From: Candidatus Paceibacterota bacterium
Lineage (GTDB): Bacteria > Actinomycetota > Actinomycetes > Nanopelagicales > Nanopelagicaceae
Direction of reading: 5' to 3'
Assembly (NCBI GenBank): GCA_035530615.1
Contig: DATKUL010000002.1
Location: 1,012,322-1,076,321, forward strand
Length of the DNA stretch: 64,000 bases
Position 1 is the stretch's first letter. Every line of letters begins with the position of its first letter. The notes below the pieces were generated by a model. The model had not been told where the DNA came from and ran no database searches. It saw nothing but the letters and a program-made list of their open reading frames with translations. Both the position numbers and the translations under genes were made by a program. Positions 14,974 through 24,556 of the stretch are shown piece after piece.

Positions 14974-16572
14974 GTGATTGCAACCCAGAGTCTCGAACTT
15001 CGTGCTGGTGCGCGCCTTTTGGTGAGCGGGGTTACCGTGAGAATTAATCACGGCGACCGAATCGGATTTGTCGGTCGCAACGGTTCAGGCAAAAGCACCC
15101 TTGCCAGAGCCCTGGCCGGGGAGACCATGCCGGCGGGCGGGCAGGTCTTACGTAGTGGTGCCATCGGCTATCTTCCCCAAGATCCCCGAACGGGTGATGA
15201 AGAGGGCACGGTTGTAGAGCGCATCCTCTCGGTGCGTGGGCTGGACCTGATCGTGGCTCGCATGCGCCAAGCCGAAGAAGCGATGGCGACCGCGACCGGG
15301 GAAGAGTTAGAGACTGTAATGAATAGGTATACCCGGGCCGACAATGAGTTCAATGTGGCTGGTGGGTATAGCGCGACCGCAGAGGCTGAGGCGATCGCAA
15401 CCAGTCTGGGAATTCCCGAACGACTCTTCGACCAACCCTTGGACTCTCTGAGCGGAGGTCAGCGCCGCCGCATCGAACTAGCGAGAATCCTCTTTAGCGG
15501 CGCAGAGACCCTGCTTCTCGACGAACCCACCAACCACCTGGATGCCGACTCGGTCGTGTGGCTGCGAGATTATCTGCTGAAATATTCGGGTGGTTTGGTA
15601 ATTATCAGCCACGACGTCAATCTGATCGATACTGTCGTCAATAAGGTTTTCTATTTGGATGCCAATCGAAACGTCATCGACGTTTACAACATGGGGTGGA
15701 AGAAGTACTTACTCCAACGTGAACAAGATGAGCATCGCCGCAAGATCGAGCGCGCAAACGCCGAGAAGAAAGCCGCCATACTGGAGAAACAAGCTGAGAA
15801 AATGCGGGCCAAAGCAACTAAGGCCAAGGCCGCGCAGGGAATGTTTCGCCGGGCAGAGAAATTGCTCTCCGACCTGGAAGAAGTCCGCAAGGTCGACCGC
15901 GTGGCGAAGTTGCGCTTCCCCACTCCTGCCCCGTGTGGAAAGACTCCGCTCTCAGCTACCGGTCTCAGTAAGTCGTATGGGTCTCTTGAGGTATTCACTG
16001 ACGTGGATCTTGCGATTGATAAGGGATCAAGAGTGGTCATCTTGGGTCTTAACGGCGCCGGTAAGACCACTCTATTAAGAATGCTGGCGGGCGATCTCGA
16101 GCCCGATACTGGGGAAGTCGTCAAAGGTCATGGGCTGAAAATCGGGTACTACACCCAGGAGCACGAGTCGTTGGACTTCGAACGAACCATCTTGGAGAAC
16201 ATGACAAGCGCGCATTCTGATTTGCGTGAGCCTGAGGCCCGAAATGTTCTCGGCTCGTTCTTGTTTACCGGCGATGATGTTCACAAACCTGTCAAAGTAC
16301 TAAGTGGCGGCGAAAAAACTCGTCTGGCACTCGCGGTGCTAGTAGTGAGCGCAGCAAACGTCCTTCTTCTCGATGAGCCAACCAACAACCTGGACCCTGC
16401 CTCCCGCCATGAAATCCTTGGTGCACTTGGCGGCTATCAAGGGGCCGTGATTCTGGTTTCGCACGATGAAGGCGCAGTAAGAGCTCTCAAACCTGACCGA
16501 GTTCTGTTACTTCCAGACGGCGATGAAGATCTATGGAATGAGAGTTATCTCGATCTTGTCGAGATTGACTAA
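14974..16572 (+). CDS. ABC-F family ATP-binding protein
   Basis: Two nucleotide-binding domains without membrane segments, 532 residues. First domain: Walker A GRNGSGKST near residue 36, signature LSGGQRRRIELARILF, Walker B TLLLDEPTNHLD. Second domain: GLNGAGKTT near residue 357, LSGGEKTRLALAVL, VLLLDEPTNNLD. A charged, helical linker of about 80 residues (KKAAILEKQAEKMRAKATKA) joins them, as in ribosome-associated ABC-F factors. Likely a translation factor; antibiotic protection is possible but not shown. GTG start. It overlaps the convergent MFS gene by four bases. Confidence 0.92.
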   Translation: MIATQSLELRAGARLLVSGVTVRINHGDRIGFVGRNGSGKSTLARALAGETMPAGGQVLRSGAIGYLPQDPRTGDEEGTVVERILSVRGLDLIVARMRQAEEAMATATGEELETVMNRYTRADNEFNVAGGYSATAEAEAIATSLGIPERLFDQPLDSLSGGQRRRIELARILFSGAETLLLDEPTNHLDADSVVWLRDYLLKYSGGLVIISHDVNLIDTVVNKVFYLDANRNVIDVYNMGWKKYLLQREQDEHRRKIERANAEKKAAILEKQAEKMRAKATKAKAAQGMFRRAEKLLSDLEEVRKVDRVAKLRFPTPAPCGKTPLSATGLSKSYGSLEVFTDVDLAIDKGSRVVILGLNGAGKTTLLRMLAGDLEPDTGEVVKGHGLKIGYYTQEHESLDFERTILENMTSAHSDLREPEARNVLGSFLFTGDDVHKPVKVLSGGEKTRLALAVLVVSAANVLLLDEPTNNLDPASRHEILGALGGYQGAVILVSHDEGAVRALKPDRVLLLPDGDEDLWNESYLDLVEID

Positions 16573-17801
16573 CCGACGATTTCGGTTACTGGTCGATCTG
16601 GCAATTTAAGACGAAGTGCGAAGAAACTGAGCACTACCAATCCACCAAACAGTAGTGATATCCAAAGTGCCCAGAGTCCCGCACCTAGTAGGACGCCAGC
16701 TGCCGCCGGCCCCATGATCATTCCTATCTGCCACGTATTCGTGGATGCGGAGTTGTAACGACCGCGTAGGTGATCGGGTGCAAGTTGGTTGACGACCGCC
16801 GGAAGTATCGGGGACCAGACCATCTCGCCGATAGCAAATATAAACTGACAAACAATTATCGCTGGAACCGCAAATCCATGAGAAATTCCGGCCATTGCCA
16901 ACGCTGCCCAAGCCAAAGCCCAAAATGCCATTGCTATCGCCAGACCCTTGGCCCGTGGCAATTTCTCAAGTTTCTTGATGACCCAGAGTTGGAAAATCGC
17001 GATCATCGCAGTATTGACCGCATAAGCCCATGCCAGACGCGATGGTTTGACATCAGCCACTGTGGTCGCAAAGGAAGTGAATCCAACCTCCAATTGGCTG
17101 TAACTCAAGAATATTGCAAAGAGGGCGACGACCCATACTTTTCGGAAGGTCTTGTCCTGCAAGACATCGCTCCAACTGCCTTCAAGTGATGCGTGATAAT
17201 CCCGTTGCTCTTTTGTACGGTTGCCCGTCTTCTTCAAAGAGAGTACAACAAAGAGGTAAACAATGTATGAGAGTCCGTCCCCGATATAGAGCAACTCAAA
17301 AGTTATGGGCTTGTCCAAGGACACAATAAGAGAGGAGACAATGCCACCTATTCCAAGACCCAGATTTAGAAGCGCAAACTGGGAACCATATATTCTCTCG
17401 CGTAAATGGTCCGGAGTGAGTTCGGTATTGAGCGCACCTTGACTTGGCCACATCGCAGATTGCCCGATCGAACAGATAGTAATTACAAGAAAGGCATCTG
17501 ACGCAGATCGAATAAGAGAAAGGGATGAATATCCGGCTGCGGAAATCAAAAGTGAAATGATCAAAATCGGTTTTGGGCCCCACTTGTCAATCAAAGTGCC
17601 GATTCCTGGCGCGGCGATGAGAGAGATTAAAGCACCATAACTAAATATCAACCCCGCAGTCGAAGTTGGGATATCTCTTATTGAATGAAAATACACAAAT
17701 GCAAAAGGGAGAACCAACCCATTGCCAAGTGCGCTTAATGTGATCCCCAATAACATACGGCGCACGTGAGGAGGCAATCGATCATTCGAGTCTGCGGACA
17801 T
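16569..17801 (-). CDS. MFS transporter
   Basis: A 410-residue major facilitator with about twelve hydrophobic helices. The N-terminal half has the ISLIAAPGIGTLIDKWGPKP loop (A-like motif between helices 2 and 3) and the centre a charged cytoplasmic loop (KKTGNRTKEQRDYHASLEG). FAIGEMVWSPILPAVVNQLA and DHLRGRYNSAS occur in the second half, as in MdtH/YttB-like efflux proteins. Substrate unknown; drug or metabolite efflux is likely. Confidence 0.85.
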   Translation of the reverse strand: MSADSNDRLPPHVRRMLLGITLSALGNGLVLPFAFVYFHSIRDIPTSTAGLIFSYGALISLIAAPGIGTLIDKWGPKPILIISLLISAAGYSSLSLIRSASDAFLVITICSIGQSAMWPSQGALNTELTPDHLRERIYGSQFALLNLGLGIGGIVSSLIVSLDKPITFELLYIGDGLSYIVYLFVVLSLKKTGNRTKEQRDYHASLEGSWSDVLQDKTFRKVWVVALFAIFLSYSQLEVGFTSFATTVADVKPSRLAWAYAVNTAMIAIFQLWVIKKLEKLPRAKGLAIAMAFWALAWAALAMAGISHGFAVPAIIVCQFIFAIGEMVWSPILPAVVNQLAPDHLRGRYNSASTNTWQIGMIMGPAAAGVLLGAGLWALWISLLFGGLVVLSFFALRLKLPDRPVTEIVG

Positions 17802-17887
17802 TGAGCAATTCTAGTGGTGACACTCATCCACCTCGCTACTTAATTATAGAATGACGGGTATCGCCATCACTCCTGAAGGAGGAAGAG

Positions 17888-19948
17888 ATGTTGCAAAGCA
17901 AGAAGTTGAACGCATTTAAGGTCTTACTGTCAGGAGTAATTCTCACTTCGCTTCTCACGCCGCTAATGAGCGCGAATGCGGATGCAACTGAATCGAATTG
18001 GACCAAGAGAGATCCAAGTTGTTCATGTCAGGCGATTTCCTCCTCTGCTGATGGTTCTAAACTTTTCGGCGCCGTCAATGGTGGACGACTTGTGATTTCT
18101 TCAGACTTTGGTGCTACCTGGGTCGCTCGTGAATCAGCTCGCAATTGGAGCGCAGTCGCATCCTCAAGTGATGGAACGAAACTTGTCGCAACTGTTGAAG
18201 GTGGACAGATATACACATCGACCGATTCCGGTGCGACATGGGTTGCACGAGAATCAGTGCGGCCTTGGTTTGGGGTCACCTCATCTAGCGATGGAACCAA
18301 ACTCGCGGCGATCGTGAATCCGGGCCAGATCTACACTTCAGCGGATTCCGGTGCGACATGGACGGCTCATGAATCGCCACGGGCGTGGAGATCAATCGCG
18401 TCCTCCTCGGACGGAACGAAGTTGGTGGCTGGCGTTCGCGATGGGCAAATCTACACTTCAGCGGATTCCGGTGCGACATGGATCGCGCGCGATAGCAATC
18501 GACTCTGGTTCTGGGTCGCATCCTCCGCAGACGGAACACGGTTGGCAGCAGTTGTTTATGGCAACCCCGGAAATATTTATACCTCATCCGACTCGGGTGC
18601 CACGTGGACGGTGCGCTCTCCCGAACTGAATAAGTATTGGCAGGGAATTGCAATGTCTAGCGACGGATCGCGGCTCGTTGCCAGCGCCTACATGGGCACC
18701 GTCTACACATCTCAAGATTTCGGCGTGACCTGGATAACCGACAACTCAATTCAAAATTCGTACGGCGTGGCCTCATCTGCTGATGGCTCAAAGTTCGTCG
18801 CCACGAGCCAGAGTTATATATACACCTCTGGCACGAGCGCGACGCCCACTCCAACTCCAACAGCGTCATCCAGTCCCACCACGCTCACGTGGACGAAACT
18901 CGATCCAAGTTGTCAATGCCAATCTATTGCATCATCGGGCAACGGTCAGAAACTCGTCGCCGCGTCCTCCAACGGAAGAATTTTTACCTCTACCGACTAT
19001 GGGGCAACATGGGTTGCAAGGGAATCTGTACGAAGTTGGAGCGATGTCGCATCATCGAGCGATGGCACAAAATTGGTAGCCACCGCTGAGGCAGGACGTA
19101 TCTACACTTCTACTGACTCTGGCATCACGTGGACGGCCCGCGAATCAGATCGTCCATGGTTTGGTGTTGCATCTTCATCAGATGGCACACAGTTAGTGGC
19201 AATCGTTAATCCCGGTCAGATCTACACCTCTGCCGATTCCGGTGCAACGTGGACTGCTCGGGAAAACACTCGCCAATGGCGCGCAGTTGCCTCCTCCAGC
19301 GATGGCACAAAACTTGTAGCCGTGGTTCGCGATGGACAGATTTATACCTCTAGCGATTCCGGTGTCACATGGACTGCTCGTGAATCCAATCGTCTCTGGT
19401 ACGGGGTCGACTCTTCCAGTGATGGCTCAAAGTTGGCCGCCGTCCTCTATCCAGGAAGTATCTACATCTCGCAGGATTACGGTGTCACATGGACCGCGCG
19501 CGCAACCGACACAGTTAGATATTGGCAAGGTATCGCAATGTCGAGTGACGGATCCAAAATGGCGGCTTCGACTTTCATGGGTAACGAATATGTGAGTCAA
19601 GACGGCGGACTCACTTGGTCCTCAACTAATTCGGTTCGTGATGGTTATGGTGTGGCAAGTTCGAGTGATGGATCCAAGATGGTCATTGCGGTCCCTAGCG
19701 GATATATCTACACAACAGCCACCGTGGTCAAAATTGTCAAAGGAAGCGTACGCGTCAAGAAGGAGAGCGCTAAGCAGTATCTTCTCACCGTCCGGGCAAA
19801 TGGTTCCAAAACGAAGTTCGTGATAACCGCGCTGAAATCTGGGGGCAAGATCTACACATTTACTGGAAGAACATCTGCTAGTGGTAATGCCACAGTTCGT
19901 GTGAAGATGAACCTGGCGGGCTATAAATTCTCCATCAAATTCATTTAA
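17888..19948 (+). CDS. secreted beta-propeller-like protein with two duplicated repeat halves
   Basis: A 686-residue exported protein. A signal peptide covers about residues 1-35 (VLLSGVILTSLLTPLMSANA). Then follow seven or so BNR/sialidase-like repeats of about 42 residues (pattern SSSDGTKLVA...GxIYTSxDSGATWxARES), a [12 protein letters not shown] hinge near residue 325, and a second set of the same repeats. The last 70 residues (VKGSVRVKKESAKQYLLTV...) form a different beta domain. Each half starts with a CSCQ/CQCQ cysteine pair. GGAGGAAGAG precedes the ATG. No catalytic residues are recognisable; glycan or protein binding outside the cell is a guess. Confidence 0.8.
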   Translation: MLQSKKLNAFKVLLSGVILTSLLTPLMSANADATESNWTKRDPSCSCQAISSSADGSKLFGAVNGGRLVISSDFGATWVARESARNWSAVASSSDGTKLVATVEGGQIYTSTDSGATWVARESVRPWFGVTSSSDGTKLAAIVNPGQIYTSADSGATWTAHESPRAWRSIASSSDGTKLVAGVRDGQIYTSADSGATWIARDSNRLWFWVASSADGTRLAAVVYGNPGNIYTSSDSGATWTVRSPELNKYWQGIAMSSDGSRLVASAYMGTVYTSQDFGVTWITDNSIQNSYGVASSADGSKFVATSQSYIYTSGTSATPTPTPTASSSPTTLTWTKLDPSCQCQSIASSGNGQKLVAASSNGRIFTSTDYGATWVARESVRSWSDVASSSDGTKLVATAEAGRIYTSTDSGITWTARESDRPWFGVASSSDGTQLVAIVNPGQIYTSADSGATWTARENTRQWRAVASSSDGTKLVAVVRDGQIYTSSDSGVTWTARESNRLWYGVDSSSDGSKLAAVLYPGSIYISQDYGVTWTARATDTVRYWQGIAMSSDGSKMAASTFMGNEYVSQDGGLTWSSTNSVRDGYGVASSSDGSKMVIAVPSGYIYTTATVVKIVKGSVRVKKESAKQYLLTVRANGSKTKFVITALKSGGKIYTFTGRTSASGNATVRVKMNLAGYKFSIKFI
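18001..19730 (+). repeat. internal gene duplication, two halves of about 0.85 kb
   Basis: 18001-18840 and 18890-19730 encode the same order of seven propeller repeats, starting with a DPSC.CQ motif and ending near YIYT. The halves are clearly homologous at DNA level yet diverged, so the duplication is not recent. Single repeats are about 126 bases. Confidence 0.75.
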
Positions 19949-21659
19949 CCCAGATGATATTCATCTCCTGAACCACCTGGTCATTGATCAGCCATCTGTA
20001 ATGTCGAACTCCAGGAGTATCGACCGTGACCGTCTTCCAGGGATTGGTGTACCCGGGGTTGTTGCATTTCCACTTGGCGAGTTCACCGCCCCAAAAATCT
20101 GTGTAATGCCCACCTGCGCCTAGCGATCTCCACACTCCGTCAACAAACTCATCAAGGGAGATTGATGAGACGTTATTCCAGCACATTGTAAGCGCCCCAA
20201 TAGCACGGGTACCAGTGGGGCAGTATGCATAAGGGAATCCGTCTGCTCTTGGAACTAGATCGGTCAAGCAATCGGCTGCGAGATCCATGTTCGCCGTATA
20301 TCCATCCCACACGCGAAGTTTCAAGATGTCTACGCCTTGGACCGCACTCCCCACATACCGCGTGCGCTCCTTGTCCAATGTGTATTTCATGGTCGATGCG
20401 CAGGTCCCCAGAGTCTCCGGCGTGCCCGCCATTAAGTCGCAAGGATCATCGACTGTGTGCCCGACACCAAAATTATGGAACAACTCATGCACCCACGTCT
20501 TCGAAACGTAATCATCAAAAAATGGAGATGATTTCCCCGTGCAGATCTTGTCTGGCGCAATGTTTTGGATTGCGACGACTGCAACCATCCCCGGGCGGTC
20601 GGCAAAACCGCAATAACTACCACCGAGTCCTGGAACCTCCAGAAAGAATATGTAATCCTTCCGGTTCTCCCCTGGATTTTCCATGGCCTTGATCTCGTTG
20701 AGAAGCACATATGCATCGCTCGTCTGCTTTGGGTTGGCATCAGCGTGAGTGGCCAGGTACTCAGTTGAATATGACGACTTGAGATACTGGATGTCATAGC
20801 CAATGGGACTTCGATCGATGGGGACGGTTAAATTCAATTGCCCCTTGAGGTATGTGCTCCCTCCGTCAAGAACACTGGTCAAGTAGCCATTGGTATCCTT
20901 AAAGTTATCAACTCCATCAGATGGGACCACGTAAATTGCCTTGAGTTGGAATCCAGAGATTGTGTCAGGTAAATCTGCCACTACTCGATCCGCAGAGATT
21001 TCAGTTGTGGCGCTCACTTCTACGGCAGAGGGGATGAAGCCCTCCCCCAGTTGAGTCGCAACAATCGTGCATGGACCGAGTTTGAGAAAAATCAGGACGG
21101 AGTCCGAAACTGTGCACGTGTCGGGTGTCGAACTTGCAAGCGAAACGGTTAGACCTGAACTGCTTGTCGCAGAGAACGCATAAGTTCCCTGACTGAGCAA
21201 GAGTGCTCCTGGGAGGGTGAAATCAATCAGGTTTGTTCCCATGAAAGTCACCGTGAATTGCGCAAATCTTGCGGCTCGGAAATATGCATTCCCTCTCTGG
21301 CTAAGCGATATGGTGCACAATCCCGGAGTACCCGTTGGCTTGAGTTCCCGAACGCCCAAGGTGCATATAGACGGGGTGAAGTTCTTGACAGCGACCTTCA
21401 ATTTTGACGATGACGAGTAATTGAATTTTATGGAGGTATCAGCGATGGTCGCCACGTTTGGAGCTACATAGGAAATAGTCTGTGATTTCTTGAGGATCTT
21501 CCATCTCAATTTTCCAGCAACTTTGACGCATATCAACGATCCAGACTTCAGTCCTGCTTTTGTGCAAGGCACACTGACTTTCGGCGTAGCAGCGAATGCT
21601 TGATTTGATCCAAGCGCGAGAAAAAGAACCAAGCAAATCGTCGCCACGCGTACCTTCAT
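19941..21659 (-). CDS. secreted zinc metallopeptidase-like protein
   Basis: A 572-residue exported protein when started at the ATG at 21659, which begins a good signal peptide (ATICLVLFLALGSNQAFA). Residues 30-220 look like bacterial Ig-like or beta domains (SGLTVSLASSTPDTCTVSDS). The second half has HELFHNFGVGH near residue 397, the zinc site HExxHxxGxxH of metzincins, and several paired cysteines. The ATG shares a base with the PAP2 stop (TGATG), indicating coupling. It overlaps the convergent propeller gene by eight bases. The protein target is unknown. Confidence 0.75.
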   Translation of the reverse strand: MKVRVATICLVLFLALGSNQAFAATPKVSVPCTKAGLKSGSLICVKVAGKLRWKILKKSQTISYVAPNVATIADTSIKFNYSSSSKLKVAVKNFTPSICTLGVRELKPTGTPGLCTISLSQRGNAYFRAARFAQFTVTFMGTNLIDFTLPGALLLSQGTYAFSATSSSGLTVSLASSTPDTCTVSDSVLIFLKLGPCTIVATQLGEGFIPSAVEVSATTEISADRVVADLPDTISGFQLKAIYVVPSDGVDNFKDTNGYLTSVLDGGSTYLKGQLNLTVPIDRSPIGYDIQYLKSSYSTEYLATHADANPKQTSDAYVLLNEIKAMENPGENRKDYIFFLEVPGLGGSYCGFADRPGMVAVVAIQNIAPDKICTGKSSPFFDDYVSKTWVHELFHNFGVGHTVDDPCDLMAGTPETLGTCASTMKYTLDKERTRYVGSAVQGVDILKLRVWDGYTANMDLAADCLTDLVPRADGFPYAYCPTGTRAIGALTMCWNNVSSISLDEFVDGVWRSLGAGGHYTDFWGGELAKWKCNNPGYTNPWKTVTVDTPGVRHYRWLINDQVVQEMNIIWVK

Positions 21660-22276
21660 CACATAACTCGTTCTCTCTCCGCCAGTATTTCTTCCATAAA
21701 TTTCATCAAAAAGAAGCATCCAGTTGCCATGAACATTGAGCCAATTACATCTGTAAACCAGTGTGCTCCTAGCAACAGACGATCAAAAGCCGTGAACACT
21801 GTAACGAGCATGACAAGTAAAACGGTAAGCGCCCTTTTACGTGAATAGATGAGAAGAAGACAGCCACCCGACACGGCCACAAAGGCCACATGGCCGGAAG
21901 GAAAGCCCGGCTCCAAATCAATTTGAGTTGCCAGGTCAAGACCCGGACGTACGCGGTCAAAAAAGTGTTTCGCCAATGTAGCTACGCCTGCAGCACCCAG
22001 CATGAGAGAAAGGGGAACGAAGTCAATCAAATACCAAGCACGGGTCCAATATTGTCGAAATAGGAGAATGATGCAGACCACCACAAGAATGACCACCGGT
22101 GCCGTCAGCGCACTATAGATCTGCGCAAAATGAACCTCGCCAGGAGTGCGGTGCGATTTAAACCATTCCGCGACCGTGGAATCAAATGCTGTCGGCTCAC
22201 TTTTTACAAAGTACCCAAGCTCCACAAAGATAATCATGTTGAGAAGACCTAAGAGTAGGTAGGTGTACCGTCTCAC
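21659..22276 (-). CDS. PAP2-family membrane phosphatase
   Basis: A 205-residue membrane protein with six hydrophobic helices. The three phosphatase motifs are present: KHFFDRVRP near residue 104, GFPSGHVAF near residue 126 and FDRLLLGAHWFTDV near residue 165, with catalytic histidines in the second and third. Likely acts on a lipid phosphate such as undecaprenyl or phosphatidylglycerol phosphate at the outer face. It lies nine bases after clpB and is coupled to the metallopeptidase gene. Confidence 0.88.
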   Translation of the reverse strand: MRRYTYLLLGLLNMIIFVELGYFVKSEPTAFDSTVAEWFKSHRTPGEVHFAQIYSALTAPVVILVVVCIILLFRQYWTRAWYLIDFVPLSLMLGAAGVATLAKHFFDRVRPGLDLATQIDLEPGFPSGHVAFVAVSGGCLLLIYSRKRALTVLLVMLVTVFTAFDRLLLGAHWFTDVIGSMFMATGCFFLMKFMEEILAERERVM

Positions 22277-22285
22277 GGCGATACT

Positions 22286-24421
22286 TCACTTCTCGACAGC
22301 AAGATCCAGTTCTGCCGCTTCGACACTCCCTGCCGAAAATAAAACTCGTGAACCATCTGGAATCTCCCCGCTCAGCAACTTGGTTGCCATCGAATCGCCA
22401 ATCGCTTTCTGGATAAGTCTACGCATCGGTCTAGCGCCGAAAGCAGGATCGTACCCGTGATGCGAGAGCCATTTCTGGGCACTAGCATCGACTTCCACTT
22501 TTATCCGCCTGTCAGCGAGTCTGGACTGCATATCCTGTACAAGCAAAGTCATAATTTTGGTAATTTCACTGGTACCAAGCGGATTGAAGATCAAGACGTC
22601 ATCAATTCGATTGAGGAACTCTGGCTTAAAGGCACCATGAACCGCTTCCATCACCCCCGCCCGCCTCGCCTTCTCATCGAGTGAAGTATCCATGAGGAAA
22701 TGTGACCCCAGGTTCGAGGTCATGATGATGATGGTGTTCTTGAAATCAACGGTCCGACCTTGTCCATCTGTGAGACGCCCATCATCGAAGACTTGGAGGA
22801 GAAGGTCGAAGACTTCGACATGTGCCTTCTCCACCTCATCAAGTAGTAGAACCGAATACGGGCGTCGCCGGACTGCCTCAGTGAGTTGGCCACCTTCTTC
22901 ATAGCCGACGTACCCAGGGGGTGCACCTACCAGTCGAGAGACTGAAAATTTCTCGCCGTACTCACTCATATCGATTCGCACCATGGCGTGCTCGTCGTCA
23001 AATAGAAAATTCGCCAGCGCCTTCGCAAGTTCGGTCTTACCAACGCCGGTTGGACCTAGAAACAAGAAAGTCCCCGTTGGACGGTCTGGATCTGATATCC
23101 CGGCCCTTGATCTTCTAATTGCATTGGCAACCGCCACTATGGCGTCATTCTGACCAATGACTCGATTGGAGAGTTCCTCTTCCAGGGACAGTAATCGATC
23201 ACTATCGGCCTGCAAGAGTCTTCCAACTGGAATCTTGGTCCAAGCCGCCACGATCTCAGCAATGTCATCTTCGGTCACCTCTTCTTTGACCATGGCAGCG
23301 TGACCATTGACAGCGGTGCGCGCTGAATTCAATTCATTTTCGATTTCGCGCATTCTCCCGTACATCAATCGAGCGGCCTTCTCCAACTCCCCTTCTCGCT
23401 GTGCGCGTTCGGCCTGCCCACGAACGTAATCAAGTTCTTCCGTAAGGGCACCAATTCGGTCCAGCAGGTTCTTCTCTTTTTCCCAACGAGACGAGAGCAC
23501 CCCAAGTTTCTCCTCCTGATTCTTTATTTCTTCCCGCAACACAATAAGACGTTCTTTGGAAACCGCATCTTTCTCCTTCGACAGTCCAAACTCCTCCATC
23601 CGCAGTCGGTCCACTGAGCGTTGAAGTTGGTCAATTTCTTCAGGGGATGAATCAATTTCCATTCGAAGGCGCGAAGCAGCCTCATCCATGAGGTCGATCG
23701 CCTTATCCGGTAAGTACCGATGAGTTATGTACCGATTAGAAAGTTTTACTGCCGCAATTAAAGCGCCATCGCTAATTGTCACCTTATGATGCGCTTCGTA
23801 TTTCTCCCGAAGTCCTCTAAGAATTGCAATCGCTTCCTCAACGCTTGGCTCTCCCACCAAAACCTGCTGAAACCTTCTCTCGAGCGCGGCATCTTTCTCG
23901 ATGTATTGTCGGTACTCGTTGAGAGTTGTGGCACCAATCATGTGCAATTCACCTCTAGCAAGAAGCGGCTTAAGCATATTTCCAGCATCCATTGAACCGG
24001 CCATCCCGCCTGCACCTACAACAGTGTGAAGTTCATCAATAAAAGTAATGATTTCACCACTACTTTCGACTATCTCGTCAAGTACAGCCTTAAGTCTCTC
24101 CTCAAACTCACCTCGATATTTTGCCCCAGCTATCAGCGCCCCTAAATCCAAAGAGATGACTCTCTTATCTCTCAAACCAATTGGTACATCTTTAGCCGCA
24201 ATACGAAGGGCTAGCCCTTCTACGATCGCAGTCTTACCCGTCCCCGGCTCGCCAATCAATACCGGATTATTTTTGGTTCGTCTGGAAAGAACTTGGATCA
24301 CGCGCCTAACTTCGTTATCGCGACCAATGACTGGGTCTAACTTTCCGTCCCGAGCTCTCTGTGTTAAATCAACGCCATACTGCTCGAGCGCCGATTTTTG
24401 ATCTGCGTCCTGTGTAGTCAT
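22286..24421 (-). CDS. clpB: ClpB-type disaggregase lacking the N-terminal domain
   Basis: A 711-residue Hsp100 ATPase. It begins [19 protein letters not shown], at the point where normal ClpB (about 860 residues) enters nucleotide-binding domain 1. NBD1 has GEPGTGKTA near residue 59 and [10 protein letters not shown]; a coiled-coil middle domain (about 250-370) is present, marking ClpB rather than ClpC/ClpA; NBD2 has GPTGVGKTE near residue 456 and LLDEVEKAH. The roughly 150-residue Clp_N substrate domain is absent and no remnant lies upstream. This resembles the short form that E. coli makes from an internal start. Refolds aggregates with DnaK; loss of the N-domain should narrow its substrates. 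Confidence 0.92.
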   Translation of the reverse strand: MTTQDADQKSALEQYGVDLTQRARDGKLDPVIGRDNEVRRVIQVLSRRTKNNPVLIGEPGTGKTAIVEGLALRIAAKDVPIGLRDKRVISLDLGALIAGAKYRGEFEERLKAVLDEIVESSGEIITFIDELHTVVGAGGMAGSMDAGNMLKPLLARGELHMIGATTLNEYRQYIEKDAALERRFQQVLVGEPSVEEAIAILRGLREKYEAHHKVTISDGALIAAVKLSNRYITHRYLPDKAIDLMDEAASRLRMEIDSSPEEIDQLQRSVDRLRMEEFGLSKEKDAVSKERLIVLREEIKNQEEKLGVLSSRWEKEKNLLDRIGALTEELDYVRGQAERAQREGELEKAARLMYGRMREIENELNSARTAVNGHAAMVKEEVTEDDIAEIVAAWTKIPVGRLLQADSDRLLSLEEELSNRVIGQNDAIVAVANAIRRSRAGISDPDRPTGTFLFLGPTGVGKTELAKALANFLFDDEHAMVRIDMSEYGEKFSVSRLVGAPPGYVGYEEGGQLTEAVRRRPYSVLLLDEVEKAHVEVFDLLLQVFDDGRLTDGQGRTVDFKNTIIIMTSNLGSHFLMDTSLDEKARRAGVMEAVHGAFKPEFLNRIDDVLIFNPLGTSEITKIMTLLVQDMQSRLADRRIKVEVDASAQKWLSHHGYDPAFGARPMRRLIQKAIGDSMATKLLSGEIPDGSRVLFSAGSVEAAELDLAVEK

Positions 24422-24556
24422 TTTATAAACTCCTCACATTGAGAATAGCCCAGTTCTCTGGAAAAATCATAGGCGGAGTGAGATATATTCAGCATGCTAA
24501 TTTCAGCGTAGACTCACTTGAGGTTCCATCAAGAGCAAAAGACGTGGAGATTGACG

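Noticed and set aside
24517-24533. CTTGA-N7-TCAAG as an HspR (HAIR) operator for clpB
   Set aside because: HspR sites have CTTGAGT and ACTCAAG with seven bases between, giving 11 bases between CTTGA and TCAAG; the spacing here is only seven.
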